Assembly: GCA_018267545.1 (NCBI GenBank)
Contig: JAFDYG010000457.1
Coordinates: 1 to 64,000, forward strand
Direction of reading: 5' to 3'
From: Bacteroidota bacterium
GTDB taxonomy: Bacteria > Bacteroidota > Bacteroidia > Chitinophagales > Chitinophagaceae
Length of the DNA stretch: 64,000 nucleotides
Position numbers and translations under genes: made by a program
In this document: positions 1 to 9,842 of the stretch, piece after piece
How positions within the stretch are numbered: the stretch's first letter is position 1
Layout: every line of letters begins with the position of its first letter
The notes under the pieces: generated by a model
The model's input: only the letters and a program-made list of their open reading frames with translations
Database searches by the model: none
Told to the model about the DNA's origin: nothing

Positions 1-2
1 TG

Positions 3-2804
3 GTGTATTCTTTGCTGACCAATTTCAATTTTTCCTATGCGGCCAAATGGCTTTCGCAGCCAGATGCGAGAAAAACCATGGTCTATTCGCCCGTAAAAAC
101 GCCCGAAAAATCTGCGGGCACTATTTTTTCGGCCCCCGCCACCGTTTCTGCAACCACATCGACAAAGAACAAAGACCCTTATACTATTTTATATGAAGAT
201 TTCGACGGCTATCCGGCCGGTGGGTTATCAGCGAAAAAATGGCATACGGCGGGATATGGCTTTGCCAATTCGTCCTTGATCAATGTGAGCGGACAAAATG
301 GAAAATGGGTAATGATCCCCGAAAAATTTACTTTTTATCCGGATTTGGATGTTTCGCTCACGCAAAGCTATACCGTAAGCTACGATGTATATTTTGGCCC
401 TGGTATTTCGAACAAAAGGACGATGCATCATTTCAGACTGGACGCCTATGACCCCAGGGACAAATATCCTCAGCCCATGAATATCTCCAGCGCCGTCGAC
501 AAAGGAACGGACTTTTCCATTGCCATGAGCGGCGAAACCAATACGGAATGCAAATTCAGGAATGCCCAGATCAAGGAAATATACCAGGATGTGAAGCTTC
601 CTGCCTTTAAAGAAAAAGACGTAGCGCACGTAAGCATATCCGTAAACGGCGCTGCGGTAGCCGTTTCGGTAAATGGAAAGGAAGTAATCAGAAACGACAA
701 CGCCCTGCCTGCCGGAAAATCTTTTAAAAGGGTCGGCTGGTATTGCGGCAATCCAAATATGCTGCTGGGGAATATCTATATTAAAAGCAATAGTCCCGTT
801 CAAAACAGCAGCCCCAAAGAACCTGCCTTTGCAGGAGTGGTAAAAGACAAAAACCCTGCACCGCCGGATGCCGCTACTTTCGAAACCTCTGATTATGCTT
901 TTAAACCGTTGGCGAAGCTGGATAATGTTCCGCCGCAAACGGAAGGAAGCAATAAAGCAGCAGCAAGCATTCCGACTATCAAGGTCCCGGCCCCTTCTCC
1001 TTTCTTAAGCGGATTATCCGCCACAGCAATGAGCGCCACGGCCTTTCAAAAATATATCGACGATTTAAAAACGACGGCGGCGGCAAAGCTGACTGCCGAC
1101 AATACAAAGAAGATAGACGCTTATCTGAAATCAAAAAAAATAACGCTACCCAAAGCTATTGCAGCCGAAGCAATCGGCGTATGGATGCAGGGAAAGCCTA
1201 CAGCAGCACTATATTTATTCTGCCAGGCTTTGCAGGCCGATTATGGCGATATGAATACGGCCAATAACCTCGCTTCACTCTTGAACGCCTATGGTTATTC
1301 CGAAAAAGCCATTTCGATTCTGCAATACGTAAATAGTAAAGTGAACGGCTCGCCAGCCGTGCTGTCAAATATGGCTACCGCTTATTACAACCTCGGTGAT
1401 ATGACTAGTGCGCTGGCTTTTGCCGATAAAACAATCGGCAAAGACAGTCTGAACGCAACGGGCAACAAAGTTGCTGCGTTGGTACACCTGAACAAGGCAT
1501 CGAAAACCAACGACAAGGCCGAGGCGGAAAAAGCTATTGGTCGGCTGAAACAATCGCTGAAAGACCATTACGACAAAGAATCATCGGATTTGCTGACCAA
1601 AATCGAAGGCAATCATCAAAAGCTAAACGATTTTGTCAATACCAATTTCAAAGAGTTCCCGATGCTGCGGAGGATGGAATTACCCGTCGTGCCCGAGGAC
1701 CTGGCGCAGGCAAAAGCATTTAATGTGTTTTTGGAAAAAGAAAAAAACAGCTTGTCCCAAACGGCTGATAACATACGAACTGCGATGAGAAAATACCCGG
1801 AGCCGGATCCAAAGAAAGTGGTGGCAGCCATCAACCAAAATCAGGGTTTGGGTCTGATGATGATCAAGGCAACCGCCATCCTGCAACAGAGCGGTGTGTT
1901 TTATATGAAAATGAAAAGTGATTTGGAACAGCTCTTTACCCAGGATAAAAAAGAATTGACGGCTGCCTATAATAAGAAAATAAGCGCAATTTCTAAAAAA
2001 TACAACGATCGTTTAAATAAGCTGGAAGGCGGTGAAGGCAAAGCCGATGAGGAGGAGGAAATAGAACGGCTAAAAAAAGCCCGCTGCGAAGAATACAACA
2101 AGGAAAGCCAGGCATATCTTTCTGGTGTAGCAAATCTCACCAACCAGTTCGCCCAAAAAAGTGAGCTGGCGAGCAGAAACTACTTCAGGGATTACGCCAA
2201 CTGGACACCGGTTCAGCTTAACGACAACAGCAGCCGCTCATTTCTATACGCACAGGCGGGATATCTTACGGATCTGAGGAAAATCCTTTCGCTGTACACG
2301 GTTGTAGAGCCTTGTATTTATCCCCCGCAGCAAACCAAAGATGACAACAGCCCGGGTAAGCTGAAACAGTGGGACGATAAATATTGTCCGGCTATTTTAA
2401 ATCAAAACCTCAAGCTGGGGCCAGCGGCCATTCATTCAGACTGTAATTCCTTCAGCGTTGAAGGCGGCGAAGGATTGCTGGGCGAGCTCAGTCTGAATTA
2501 TAATGACGATGGGACATTTAAAGACATTACCATCGGCGTAGGCGCGGGCGCCGGATTCGGCGTGGGTGTTACAGGAGCTTCTGCATCCGCCGGTGTTTCG
2601 GCAAAAGAATATATCACCCTTACTTCATCGCCGAACGGCGGGCCGCAGGTATCGGACTGGGGTGTAAAAGGAAATGTCGGCGCCGATGGAAATATCGGTT
2701 TTATAAGCGGTGATGTAAATATTGCCTCTGTCGATGTCTCGGTCAATACCGGTGTAACATCCGGCGGCGTTGTATCCAATGCGCTGGGGTTGGGAAAACC
2801 ATAA
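3..2804 (+). CDS. LamG-like/TPR protein, probably 5'-truncated by window edge
   Basis: Long open frame of 933 codons beginning with GTG at the window edge. No signal peptide is visible, so the true start probably lies upstream. Residues about 63-262 look like a LamG/concanavalin-type beta-sandwich (a run beginning ILYEDFDGYPAGG). Residues about 400-495 carry TPR-like helical repeats (NNLASLLNAYGYSEKAISIL, then AYYNLGDMTSALAFADKTI). Residues about 657-706 are a charged coiled coil with a DEEEEIERLKKA run. The last 115 residues are Gly/Ala/Ser/Val-rich and low complexity. A secreted protein in the same transcript starts 10 bases after its stop. Function is unknown; the mix suggests a cell-surface or secreted scaffold. 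The domain calls are by eye. Confidence 0.7.
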   Translation: MYSLLTNFNFSYAAKWLSQPDARKTMVYSPVKTPEKSAGTIFSAPATVSATTSTKNKDPYTILYEDFDGYPAGGLSAKKWHTAGYGFANSSLINVSGQNGKWVMIPEKFTFYPDLDVSLTQSYTVSYDVYFGPGISNKRTMHHFRLDAYDPRDKYPQPMNISSAVDKGTDFSIAMSGETNTECKFRNAQIKEIYQDVKLPAFKEKDVAHVSISVNGAAVAVSVNGKEVIRNDNALPAGKSFKRVGWYCGNPNMLLGNIYIKSNSPVQNSSPKEPAFAGVVKDKNPAPPDAATFETSDYAFKPLAKLDNVPPQTEGSNKAAASIPTIKVPAPSPFLSGLSATAMSATAFQKYIDDLKTTAAAKLTADNTKKIDAYLKSKKITLPKAIAAEAIGVWMQGKPTAALYLFCQALQADYGDMNTANNLASLLNAYGYSEKAISILQYVNSKVNGSPAVLSNMATAYYNLGDMTSALAFADKTIGKDSLNATGNKVAALVHLNKASKTNDKAEAEKAIGRLKQSLKDHYDKESSDLLTKIEGNHQKLNDFVNTNFKEFPMLRRMELPVVPEDLAQAKAFNVFLEKEKNSLSQTADNIRTAMRKYPEPDPKKVVAAINQNQGLGLMMIKATAILQQSGVFYMKMKSDLEQLFTQDKKELTAAYNKKISAISKKYNDRLNKLEGGEGKADEEEEIERLKKARCEEYNKESQAYLSGVANLTNQFAQKSELASRNYFRDYANWTPVQLNDNSSRSFLYAQAGYLTDLRKILSLYTVVEPCIYPPQQTKDDNSPGKLKQWDDKYCPAILNQNLKLGPAAIHSDCNSFSVEGGEGLLGELSLNYNDDGTFKDITIGVGAGAGFGVGVTGASASAGVSAKEYITLTSSPNGGPQVSDWGVKGNVGADGNIGFISGDVNIASVDVSVNTGVTSGGVVSNALGLGKP

Positions 2805-2814
2805 AATAATTTCG

Positions 2815-3828
2815 ATGAAGAAAATTTTCTTGTTTACCCTGTTATCGGCAATAAGCTGTATCGTGTCTGCCCAGCAAAGGCAAAACCTCGATGCAGTCAG
2901 CTATATTGCCCCCCAAGGCTGGCAGCAGGTGCAAAATGACGGCGGTATACAAGTATCCGTTACGGATTCAAAAACGGGCGGCTATGCCATTGCTGTCATA
3001 ACCAAAACAAAGCTGTCCGGCGCATCGGTAAATGAGAATTTCAATACCGATTGGAACAGGCTGGTCAAAGCAGCCGTGCAGGTAAATGACGAGCCCGTTC
3101 TACAGCAACCAATCCCTAAAAACGGCTGGGATGTTATTTCGGGCAATGCCAATTATATCGACGGAAACAGTAAGGGAGTCGCCACTTTGCTATCGGCTAC
3201 GGGCGGCGGACAAGCAGTCAGCGTAGTGTTGATGACCAATACCCGGCAATACCAGAAAGAATTGCTGGATTTTATCAATTCATTAGAGCTGGCGAAGATT
3301 GTGTCAAATACAGCCGGCGCTTCGATTGTCGGGCTGTGGGTCGATTATATGCTGGAAACAACCGGATATAATATCAACGGCAGGCCGCAGTATACAGCCG
3401 GATATCTGAGAAAAGAATATTCCTTTAATGCCGACGGCACTTACGTATTCCGCAATAAACAATGGCTCACAAAGACGAAGGATATTTTGTTTATATACGA
3501 ATCAGGAACCTATGAGGTACAGGGCAACCAGCTCATCATTACGCCTAAAAATGGGAAAAGCGGCTTTTGGGGTAAGACTTCAACCACTAAAGACTGGGGC
3601 AAGTTGGTAAAAACTACCGACTATAAACCGGAAAAGACCGCTTACGTTTTTGAAATAAAATACTTTTCTTCATCGGACAGCTATAGTCTTGGCCTTAGTT
3701 CAGACAAACCCACTCAAAGAGATGGCGGACAATTCAACAGACCCGATGACCCTTTTATCTTTCATTACAGCTTTCGAAAATTAGAGTCCTTGATCGACAA
3801 CCCGCCGGGTTTCAGCGTTTTTCCTTAA
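2815..3828 (+). CDS. secreted protein with lipocalin-like C-terminal domain
   Basis: I place the start at the ATG at 2815, not the upstream in-frame ATG at 2770. It gives a clean signal peptide (MKKIFLFTLLSAISCIVSAQ) and avoids overlap with the preceding gene. The mature part has an alpha/beta N-terminal half (about residues 21-160). The C-terminal half starts at IVGLWVDYML and has the YSFNADGTYVFRN and SGTYEVQGNQLIITP pattern seen in lipocalin-like Bacteroidota proteins. It is 338 residues long and follows the large TPR protein by 10 bases, so the two are probably co-expressed. The exact role is unknown. Confidence 0.8.
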   Translation: MKKIFLFTLLSAISCIVSAQQRQNLDAVSYIAPQGWQQVQNDGGIQVSVTDSKTGGYAIAVITKTKLSGASVNENFNTDWNRLVKAAVQVNDEPVLQQPIPKNGWDVISGNANYIDGNSKGVATLLSATGGGQAVSVVLMTNTRQYQKELLDFINSLELAKIVSNTAGASIVGLWVDYMLETTGYNINGRPQYTAGYLRKEYSFNADGTYVFRNKQWLTKTKDILFIYESGTYEVQGNQLIITPKNGKSGFWGKTSTTKDWGKLVKTTDYKPEKTAYVFEIKYFSSSDSYSLGLSSDKPTQRDGGQFNRPDDPFIFHYSFRKLESLIDNPPGFSVFP

Positions 3829-3850
3829 CTTATGGGCTAAACGCCATTAA

Positions 3851-5209
3851 ATGAATTCGAAAAGGGTTGCGCTGTCATTGCTAATCGTCTTCTGTCTCAA
3901 TATTTCGACTGTTTTTTGCCAGGACAAGCCGTCCATCTTCAACGAGTCTTCGACCGCGAAGAAAGAGCGGATGAAGTGGTGGACGGACGCCCGGTTTGGC
4001 ATGTTTATCCATTGGGGGCTTTACTCGCTGGGGGCAAGACACGAGTGGCTGAAGCATAACGAGCACATGACGAATGAGGAATACCAGAAGTATTTCACCC
4101 TCTTCAATCCCGATCATTTCGAGCCAGGGAAGTGGGCAGACGAGGCAAAAGCTGCGGGGATGAAATACGCTGTCCTTACCACCAAGCACCACGACGGCTT
4201 CTGTCTGTTCGACAGTAAATTCACCGATTATAAGGCGACCAATAGTCCGGCCAAAAGGGATCTGGTAAGGGAATACGTCAATGCCTTCCGGGCAAAGGGG
4301 ATGAAAATAGGCTTTTACTATTCCCTGCTGGACTGGCATCATCCGGACTATACCATGGACGACGTACATCCCCTGACGCAGACAGATACTACCCAGGCCA
4401 ACTACGACCGGCTGAACAAGGGGCGTGACATGGCGAAATATCGCAAGTATCTGCGCGACCAGATCACGGAACTACTGACCAACTATGGCAAGATAGACGT
4501 CCTTTGGCTCGACTGGACCTGGGGCGACGACTCCAAACGGGGTAAGCACGCCGAAGACTGGGGCGCGGTCGAGCTCATCAAGCTGGTTCGGAAGCTGCAA
4601 CCAGGAATCATCGTCAATAACCGGCTGGGGTTGAATAAATATTCCGACGGCGGCGATTTCGAGACGCCCGAGCAGGTATCGACAGCCGAATTGGAGAAGT
4701 ACAAGGGCAAGACCTGGGAAACCTGCCAGACTTTTTCCGGCTCATGGGGATACTACAGGGACGAAACATCCTGGAAAACCCATCGCAAACTGCTGGACCT
4801 TCTGATCACTTCCGTCGCCAACGGCGGAAACCTCATATTAAACGTCGGTCCAACCGCCCGCGGGGAATTCGACTACCGGGCCAAATATTCACTGGACAGC
4901 CTTTCGGTCTGGATGCACGAAAACAGCAGGTCCATTTATGGGTGCACCACTGCACCAGATGGATTCGAGGCGCCGAAGGACACGAAGCTGACGTATAATC
5001 CGGGGACAAAAAGATTATACGTTCATATTTATAATTTTGTCGCGAACTCGAAGCTGATCCTGCCGGGGTACGCGGGGAAGATAAAATACGCACAGCTTCT
5101 CAACGACGAATCGGAAATAGCGTTTACGACAGAGGGCAATGATGTGGTGTTGAAAATGCCGAAAGTGGCTCCCCCTTATGAAATCCCGGTGATAGAATTA
5201 TTTCTTTAA
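3851..5209 (+). CDS. alpha-L-fucosidase, GH29 family
   Basis: Secreted or periplasmic glycoside hydrolase predicted to release terminal alpha-L-fucose. A signal peptide covers about residues 1-24 (ending TVFCQ). Family GH29 landmarks are clear: WWTDARFGMFIHWGLYSLGA near residue 41, then KYAVLTTKHHDGFCLFDSK, and IDVLWLDWTWGDD. Asp221 in the last motif sits where the GH29 catalytic nucleophile lies. The length (452 aa) fits a catalytic domain with a short C-terminal beta-sandwich and no carbohydrate-binding module. It starts 22 bases after the previous gene and lies about 1.4 kb upstream of a SusC/SusD operon, so it may supply that system. Its 3' end overlaps the convergent gene by 12 bases. 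Linkage preference cannot be read from the sequence. Confidence 0.95.
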   Translation: MNSKRVALSLLIVFCLNISTVFCQDKPSIFNESSTAKKERMKWWTDARFGMFIHWGLYSLGARHEWLKHNEHMTNEEYQKYFTLFNPDHFEPGKWADEAKAAGMKYAVLTTKHHDGFCLFDSKFTDYKATNSPAKRDLVREYVNAFRAKGMKIGFYYSLLDWHHPDYTMDDVHPLTQTDTTQANYDRLNKGRDMAKYRKYLRDQITELLTNYGKIDVLWLDWTWGDDSKRGKHAEDWGAVELIKLVRKLQPGIIVNNRLGLNKYSDGGDFETPEQVSTAELEKYKGKTWETCQTFSGSWGYYRDETSWKTHRKLLDLLITSVANGGNLILNVGPTARGEFDYRAKYSLDSLSVWMHENSRSIYGCTTAPDGFEAPKDTKLTYNPGTKRLYVHIYNFVANSKLILPGYAGKIKYAQLLNDESEIAFTTEGNDVVLKMPKVAPPYEIPVIELFL

Positions 5210-6400
5210 CGTGCCGCCGGAATCGGGGATCGTGAGCAGCAGCGCCTGCTGGGGCTCGCGCAGCAGGATGCTTTTCTCGTCGATGAGCTTCTTGAGGTTC
5301 TCGTCCGGCAGGCTGTCGAGAAGCTCGTTTCTTACATAGAACTTCTTCATCTCTCCGTTGCCTTGCCCCCACTCGACGATCTTGCATTTACAGCTGGCAT
5401 TTTCCAGTGTATTGAGCACCTCTTCGGTAGCTCCTCCCCTGCCCTGCTTGATATAAACCTCTCTTATGCCGATGATATTGTTCAGCTTTCCGACGTCGAA
5501 GTTCCAGGACGCGGAGATGACGGGGATGTATTTTTTGTCGACGTCGAGCCGCATCAGTGAGTAGCGCGGGGATTCGATGGAGTCCTTCTGGTTGCTGACG
5601 TTCGAATAGACGGCTACCAGCCAGGGGGCTTCGAACTGCATGTATCCGCGATGGTTGAAGCTGGCGCCGTAGCGCTGGAATACAAAATAGCCATTCTTAT
5701 ATTTTACGTCCACCACGTTCGAGACGACCAGGTGGTACCGGTTGGGGTTGGAGATTCTGGCCTGGGGCGAGGCGGTATAGCATAGCCATACTCCCGTCAG
5801 GCTGTCGATCTCGGCCTGGGTGGGTTTGTGCGGCAGCAGTACGAGGTCGCTTTTGATGGAATCCCATTCGTTTTTCAGGGTTAGCCATTTATAAAGGAAG
5901 AAGAGTGTGGCGGCCAGCAGCGCCATTACCCCCACTACTCTTATGGAGCTGCCCGGCTTTTTGTCGATCCTGTGCTGAACGAGCACCGGCTGCGCCATTT
6001 CCGACTTCATCAGCTCCACCAGGTCGTTGTCCTTCGGAGCCTTTTCGAAACCCTTCCGGCCCGTACCATATAAATAGATATAAGCCGCATCGACCAGGAA
6101 AGGACGGGGGTTGCTGACGATCCCCTGGTAGGCATCCTTGATCTGGCTGGCGGTGATGTCGAACTTTCTATGGGGATATTGCAGAGAAGGGTCTTCGTCG
6201 CCGGCGAAATATTTTTCGTGGCCGAGCTGGTCGGCGGTATAGGGTAATTGATTGCTGATCTCGCTCAAATGCCTGGCGACATCCTCGTAATTTTTGCGGT
6301 TCGTGTTGCGGACAATGGACCTGCCGGTCTCTTTTTCGTACTTGTCAAAGACCTTCGAAAACAAATAACTTAATTCATCTTTTATATTTATTGAATTCAT
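5198..6400 (-). CDS. unknown single-pass membrane protein
   Basis: A 400-residue protein I do not recognise. Residues 1-150 are polar and probably cytoplasmic. One hydrophobic segment lies at about 152-170 (VVGVMALLAATLFFLYKWL). The remaining 230 residues form a mixed domain with the pairs TGVWLCYTAS and NASCKCKIVEW, and would lie on the far side of the membrane. No catalytic motif is visible. It is transcribed against the fucosidase (12-base stop overlap) and divergently from the SusC operon at 6594. The 193-base divergent region carries a 10-base direct repeat that could control either side. Confidence 0.75.
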   Translation of the reverse strand: MNSINIKDELSYLFSKVFDKYEKETGRSIVRNTNRKNYEDVARHLSEISNQLPYTADQLGHEKYFAGDEDPSLQYPHRKFDITASQIKDAYQGIVSNPRPFLVDAAYIYLYGTGRKGFEKAPKDNDLVELMKSEMAQPVLVQHRIDKKPGSSIRVVGVMALLAATLFFLYKWLTLKNEWDSIKSDLVLLPHKPTQAEIDSLTGVWLCYTASPQARISNPNRYHLVVSNVVDVKYKNGYFVFQRYGASFNHRGYMQFEAPWLVAVYSNVSNQKDSIESPRYSLMRLDVDKKYIPVISASWNFDVGKLNNIIGIREVYIKQGRGGATEEVLNTLENASCKCKIVEWGQGNGEMKKFYVRNELLDSLPDENLKKLIDEKSILLREPQQALLLTIPDSGGTLKK

Positions 6401-6449
6401 ATAATTTTAAATGGCAATAAGTTATATTTTCCTGAAGGCTTATTCTGCA

Positions 6450-6479
6450 TTTCGGAAACTGCTTTTTCGTTTCGGAAAC
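6450..6479. promoter_or_regulatory. 10-bp direct repeat, candidate regulator site
   Basis: TTTCGGAAAC occurs exactly at 6450-6459 and again at 6470-6479. The 20-base period places both copies on the same face of the helix. The pair sits in the divergent region, about 50 bases upstream of the minus-strand gene start and 114 bases upstream of the SusC start. Placement and spacing suit a dimeric activator or repressor; this is inference. Confidence 0.4.
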
Positions 6480-6593
6480 CAAATATAAGTATTCGAAAAA
6501 TATTACGTAACGATGAAATTGGATTACAACCTGTAGAGATTATAAATTTCCGGCTTGCTTGACTGTTTTACCCCCTAATAAATTCTGCTTGAT

Positions 6594-9500
6594 ATGAAAA
6601 AAAATCAACGACTGCTGCTTTTTCTTTTCTTGCTATTCAGCGTCTCGGTGAATGCGCAACAACGGACCATCACCGGACATGTAAGAAAAGACAACAATGA
6701 ACCCGTCGCCAATGCGACGGTCGCCGTCAGGAATACCACGACGGCCACCCAAACAGATTCCGCCGGCTACTTTTCCCTCTCGGTCCCGGCAAGCGCCACT
6801 ACCCTGATTATCAGTTATGTAGGCTTCAAAAACGAGGAAGTCTCCATCGGCAGCCGGACGGACATCGCGATCACGCTAACCCCGTCATCCGCCACCCTCC
6901 AGGATGTGGTGGTCACCGCGCTCGGTTTCGAGACCAAAAAGGAGAAGCTGGGCTATGCCACTTCCAAGGTCGACGGAGCGCAGGTAGCGAACTCGGGAGA
7001 GGTCGGGTTAACCGACGCTCTCGGCGGTAAAGCGTCTGGCGTCAAGGTCTCCCGCACCTCGGGCTCAGACCCCGGCGCTTCCTCGCAGATCCTCATACGG
7101 GGGCAGAGCACCATCACGCGAAGCACCGATCCTCTGATCGTGCTCGATGGCGTGCCCATCAACGGAAGCAGCCGCGACCAGGGCGGCGGCGGCACCACCA
7201 CCGGCAGCCGGCTTAACGACATCAACCCCGACGACATCGCCACCATCCAGGTGCTGAAGGGAGCATCCGCCGCCGCACTTTGGGGTACCCAGGCGGCCAA
7301 CGGGGTGCTGATGATTACGACCAAGAAAGGCTCGGGTCAGAAAACCGCCGTCAACGTTTCCAGCACCTATTCACTGGACCAGGTGAATATGAAATATCCT
7401 ATGCAAACGACCTACGGACAAGGGCTCAACGGCAAGTGGACGCTCAATGCTCCCAGGAGCTGGGGGGACAAGATCGCAGACCGGTCCGGCGCGGCCGACG
7501 TCCTGGATATGAACGGCCCTTACTTTCAGGCGTATAACAATGGGCAGAAGTATTATAACGTAACGCAGAAGAATTCCAAACAGACTTTTGTCGACCAGAA
7601 CTGGGATGAGGTCTTTCACAACGGCCACTACTGGGACAACAACGTTTCGGTCAGCGGTGCGGACGCCAAGTCGAACTACTTCTTCAGCGTCGGCAATATC
7701 GACCAGAAGGGCGTCATCCGGAGCAATAGTGACTACCAGCGTACGAGCATCCGGCTAAACGCGTCCAGGAAGATTGCACCCTGGCTCACCGTATCGAACA
7801 AGGGCACTTATGCGCTGACTAACTCCAACCGGATCCAGCGCGGCGTCAACACCTCGGGGTTTACAACCGCCATCCTTCGTACCTCGCCGGATTTCGACAA
7901 TGCGGGTTATATCGGGGACTACTTCAGCTCGCCGACGGGTTCGGCCGTTCCGAACCGCCAGCGGTCTTACCGGAATGCGGTGGGCTCCGCCGCCGACCCC
8001 GGCTTCAACAATCCGCAGTGGGATATCTATCAGCTGACCAATAAGGACAAGGTGAACCGGTTTATCAACAGCGCCGAGCTGAATGCGCAGCCGGTCTCCT
8101 GGCTGAACCTGATCGCGCGGGCGGGGATCGATTATATGGAAGAGGAGGTAAAGAACTTTTGGCCGGTAAATACGGCGACGGCTACCGGCGGTTCCTATTC
8201 TCGGAGCGAATACAAGCAAACCCTCTTCAACGTAGACGTGATCGCGAGGGCGGAGAAGAATTTCAGCGACGCCTTTACCGGTAATCTATTGGTCGGTTTC
8301 AACTACAACTCCAACGCCAATACGAACCTCAGCGGGTCTGCATTGAACTTTATCATCCCCGGCGGTCCGCAAAGTCTCAATAACTTCCCCGCGGCCAATA
8401 TCGGGGCGGACGACAGCTACTACCTCAGCAAGACCAATGCAGGTTATGCATCGGCGGGTGTCGGGCTATTCGACCAGCTATTCGTCAACGGAACGTTCCG
8501 AGCCGAAGCAGCGTCTACCTTCGGGTCCAGCAACAGCCGGTTCTTCTACCCTTCCACCGATGTCGCATGGATTTTTACCAAAATGAAACTTTTTGGAGAC
8601 AATAGTGTCCTGTCCTTCGGCAAGCTGCGCGGCTCTTTCGGGATCGTGGGGATCCAACCAGCACCTTACCAGACTTCGAACCTGTTTGTCAGCCCGACCT
8701 GGAACGACCAGCTGCTGTCCTCCCTTACCGCGGGATTATATGGTAACGGCACCTATGTGCAAAGCAGCAACAAGGGCAATCCGCAGCTGAAACCCGAAAG
8801 GAAGCAGGAATTCGAGGTGGGAACGGACTTGCGATTCTTCCAGGACAAATTGATCCTGGGTCTCACCTACTATCAGAACAAGACCATCGACGCGCTGCTC
8901 AGCATCCCACTGGCCGTGTCGACCGGTTTCAGCTCCGTCTATGCCAATGCCGGTTCTATCCAGAACAAGGGCTTCGAGGCGGATCTTTCGTATAATATCT
9001 TCCGTAACAAAGACTGGAATGTCAATATCGACGTCAACTGGTCGAAGAACGACAACAAGGTCACCAACCTCAACGGAGTCAACTCCTTTAGTCTCGCCGG
9101 CAGCGGTGTCGCCGGCGCTTCTGCCGCCATACAGGGGTATCCGCTGGGTGAGCTTTACGGGATCGGCTGGCAGCGGGACAGCAAGGGCACGCTTATCCTC
9201 GACGCCAATGGCTTTCCGAAGGCTGACGTCGTGAGCAAGCCGCTGGGCAATCCGAATCCCGACTGGCGGGGTGCGGCCGGTATCAAGATCGCCTACAAGA
9301 ACCTCTCCTTATATGCGCTGGTCGAGCATTCGCACGGCGGCGTAATCATGGATGCTACGGAAGCGGTGCTGCTCGACTATGGCACCAGCGCTACGACCGG
9401 GCGTGAGCAAACGGCGGGGACGGCGATGAAGACGCTGAGCGGCGCGACGATTGCTGCGGGGACCAAATTCAGAGGGAATATCCAGAATTTCGGCGGCGGT

Positions 9501-9824
9501 CCGGTGGCGTTGGAACAGTCCTGGTACACGGGGATTGGGGGATGGTTTGGTAATGTATACGAGCAGTTTATCCACGGGAACACCTGGACCCGGTTCCGCG
9601 AGCTGACGCTGGCTTATAATGTAAAAAGCGTCAGCCGGTTGACGAAGGGCACCATCAGCTCGGTCGTCGTCGAGCTTAGCGGGAGAAATCTTTTGCTGTT
9701 CTCGAGCCTGAAGGGCATCGACCCCGACACCAATCTAAACAGCAACTCGTCGGGCCGCGGTGTTACCTATTTCGACAACCCCGGAACCCGGTCTTACCTG
9801 GCTTCGCTGAAACTGAATTTCTAA
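6594..9824 (+). CDS. susC: SusC-family TonB-dependent outer-membrane transporter
   Basis: Outer-membrane importer for oligosaccharides or a similar ligand, working with the SusD lipoprotein encoded next. The signal peptide ends at VNAQ (about residue 21). A carboxypeptidase-regulatory-like beta-sandwich follows at about 23-100 (ITGHVRKDNNEPVANATVAV, then IISYVGFKNEEV). Next come the plug domain (VVVTALGFETKKEKLGYA, ILIRGQSTI, PLIVLDGVPING, VLKGASAAALWG) and a long barrel ending in an aromatic strand (SYLASLKLNF). The length, 1076 aa, is typical. It is the first gene of a four-gene operon with short spacings. The substrate is not readable, but the esterase and the upstream fucosidase hint at a substituted plant or algal glycan. 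Confidence 0.96.
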   Translation: MKKNQRLLLFLFLLFSVSVNAQQRTITGHVRKDNNEPVANATVAVRNTTTATQTDSAGYFSLSVPASATTLIISYVGFKNEEVSIGSRTDIAITLTPSSATLQDVVVTALGFETKKEKLGYATSKVDGAQVANSGEVGLTDALGGKASGVKVSRTSGSDPGASSQILIRGQSTITRSTDPLIVLDGVPINGSSRDQGGGGTTTGSRLNDINPDDIATIQVLKGASAAALWGTQAANGVLMITTKKGSGQKTAVNVSSTYSLDQVNMKYPMQTTYGQGLNGKWTLNAPRSWGDKIADRSGAADVLDMNGPYFQAYNNGQKYYNVTQKNSKQTFVDQNWDEVFHNGHYWDNNVSVSGADAKSNYFFSVGNIDQKGVIRSNSDYQRTSIRLNASRKIAPWLTVSNKGTYALTNSNRIQRGVNTSGFTTAILRTSPDFDNAGYIGDYFSSPTGSAVPNRQRSYRNAVGSAADPGFNNPQWDIYQLTNKDKVNRFINSAELNAQPVSWLNLIARAGIDYMEEEVKNFWPVNTATATGGSYSRSEYKQTLFNVDVIARAEKNFSDAFTGNLLVGFNYNSNANTNLSGSALNFIIPGGPQSLNNFPAANIGADDSYYLSKTNAGYASAGVGLFDQLFVNGTFRAEAASTFGSSNSRFFYPSTDVAWIFTKMKLFGDNSVLSFGKLRGSFGIVGIQPAPYQTSNLFVSPTWNDQLLSSLTAGLYGNGTYVQSSNKGNPQLKPERKQEFEVGTDLRFFQDKLILGLTYYQNKTIDALLSIPLAVSTGFSSVYANAGSIQNKGFEADLSYNIFRNKDWNVNIDVNWSKNDNKVTNLNGVNSFSLAGSGVAGASAAIQGYPLGELYGIGWQRDSKGTLILDANGFPKADVVSKPLGNPNPDWRGAAGIKIAYKNLSLYALVEHSHGGVIMDATEAVLLDYGTSATTGREQTAGTAMKTLSGATIAAGTKFRGNIQNFGGGPVALEQSWYTGIGGWFGNVYEQFIHGNTWTRFRELTLAYNVKSVSRLTKGTISSVVVELSGRNLLLFSSLKGIDPDTNLNSNSSGRGVTYFDNPGTRSYLASLKLNF

Positions 9825-9842
9825 GACAATCAAAACTTCTTT

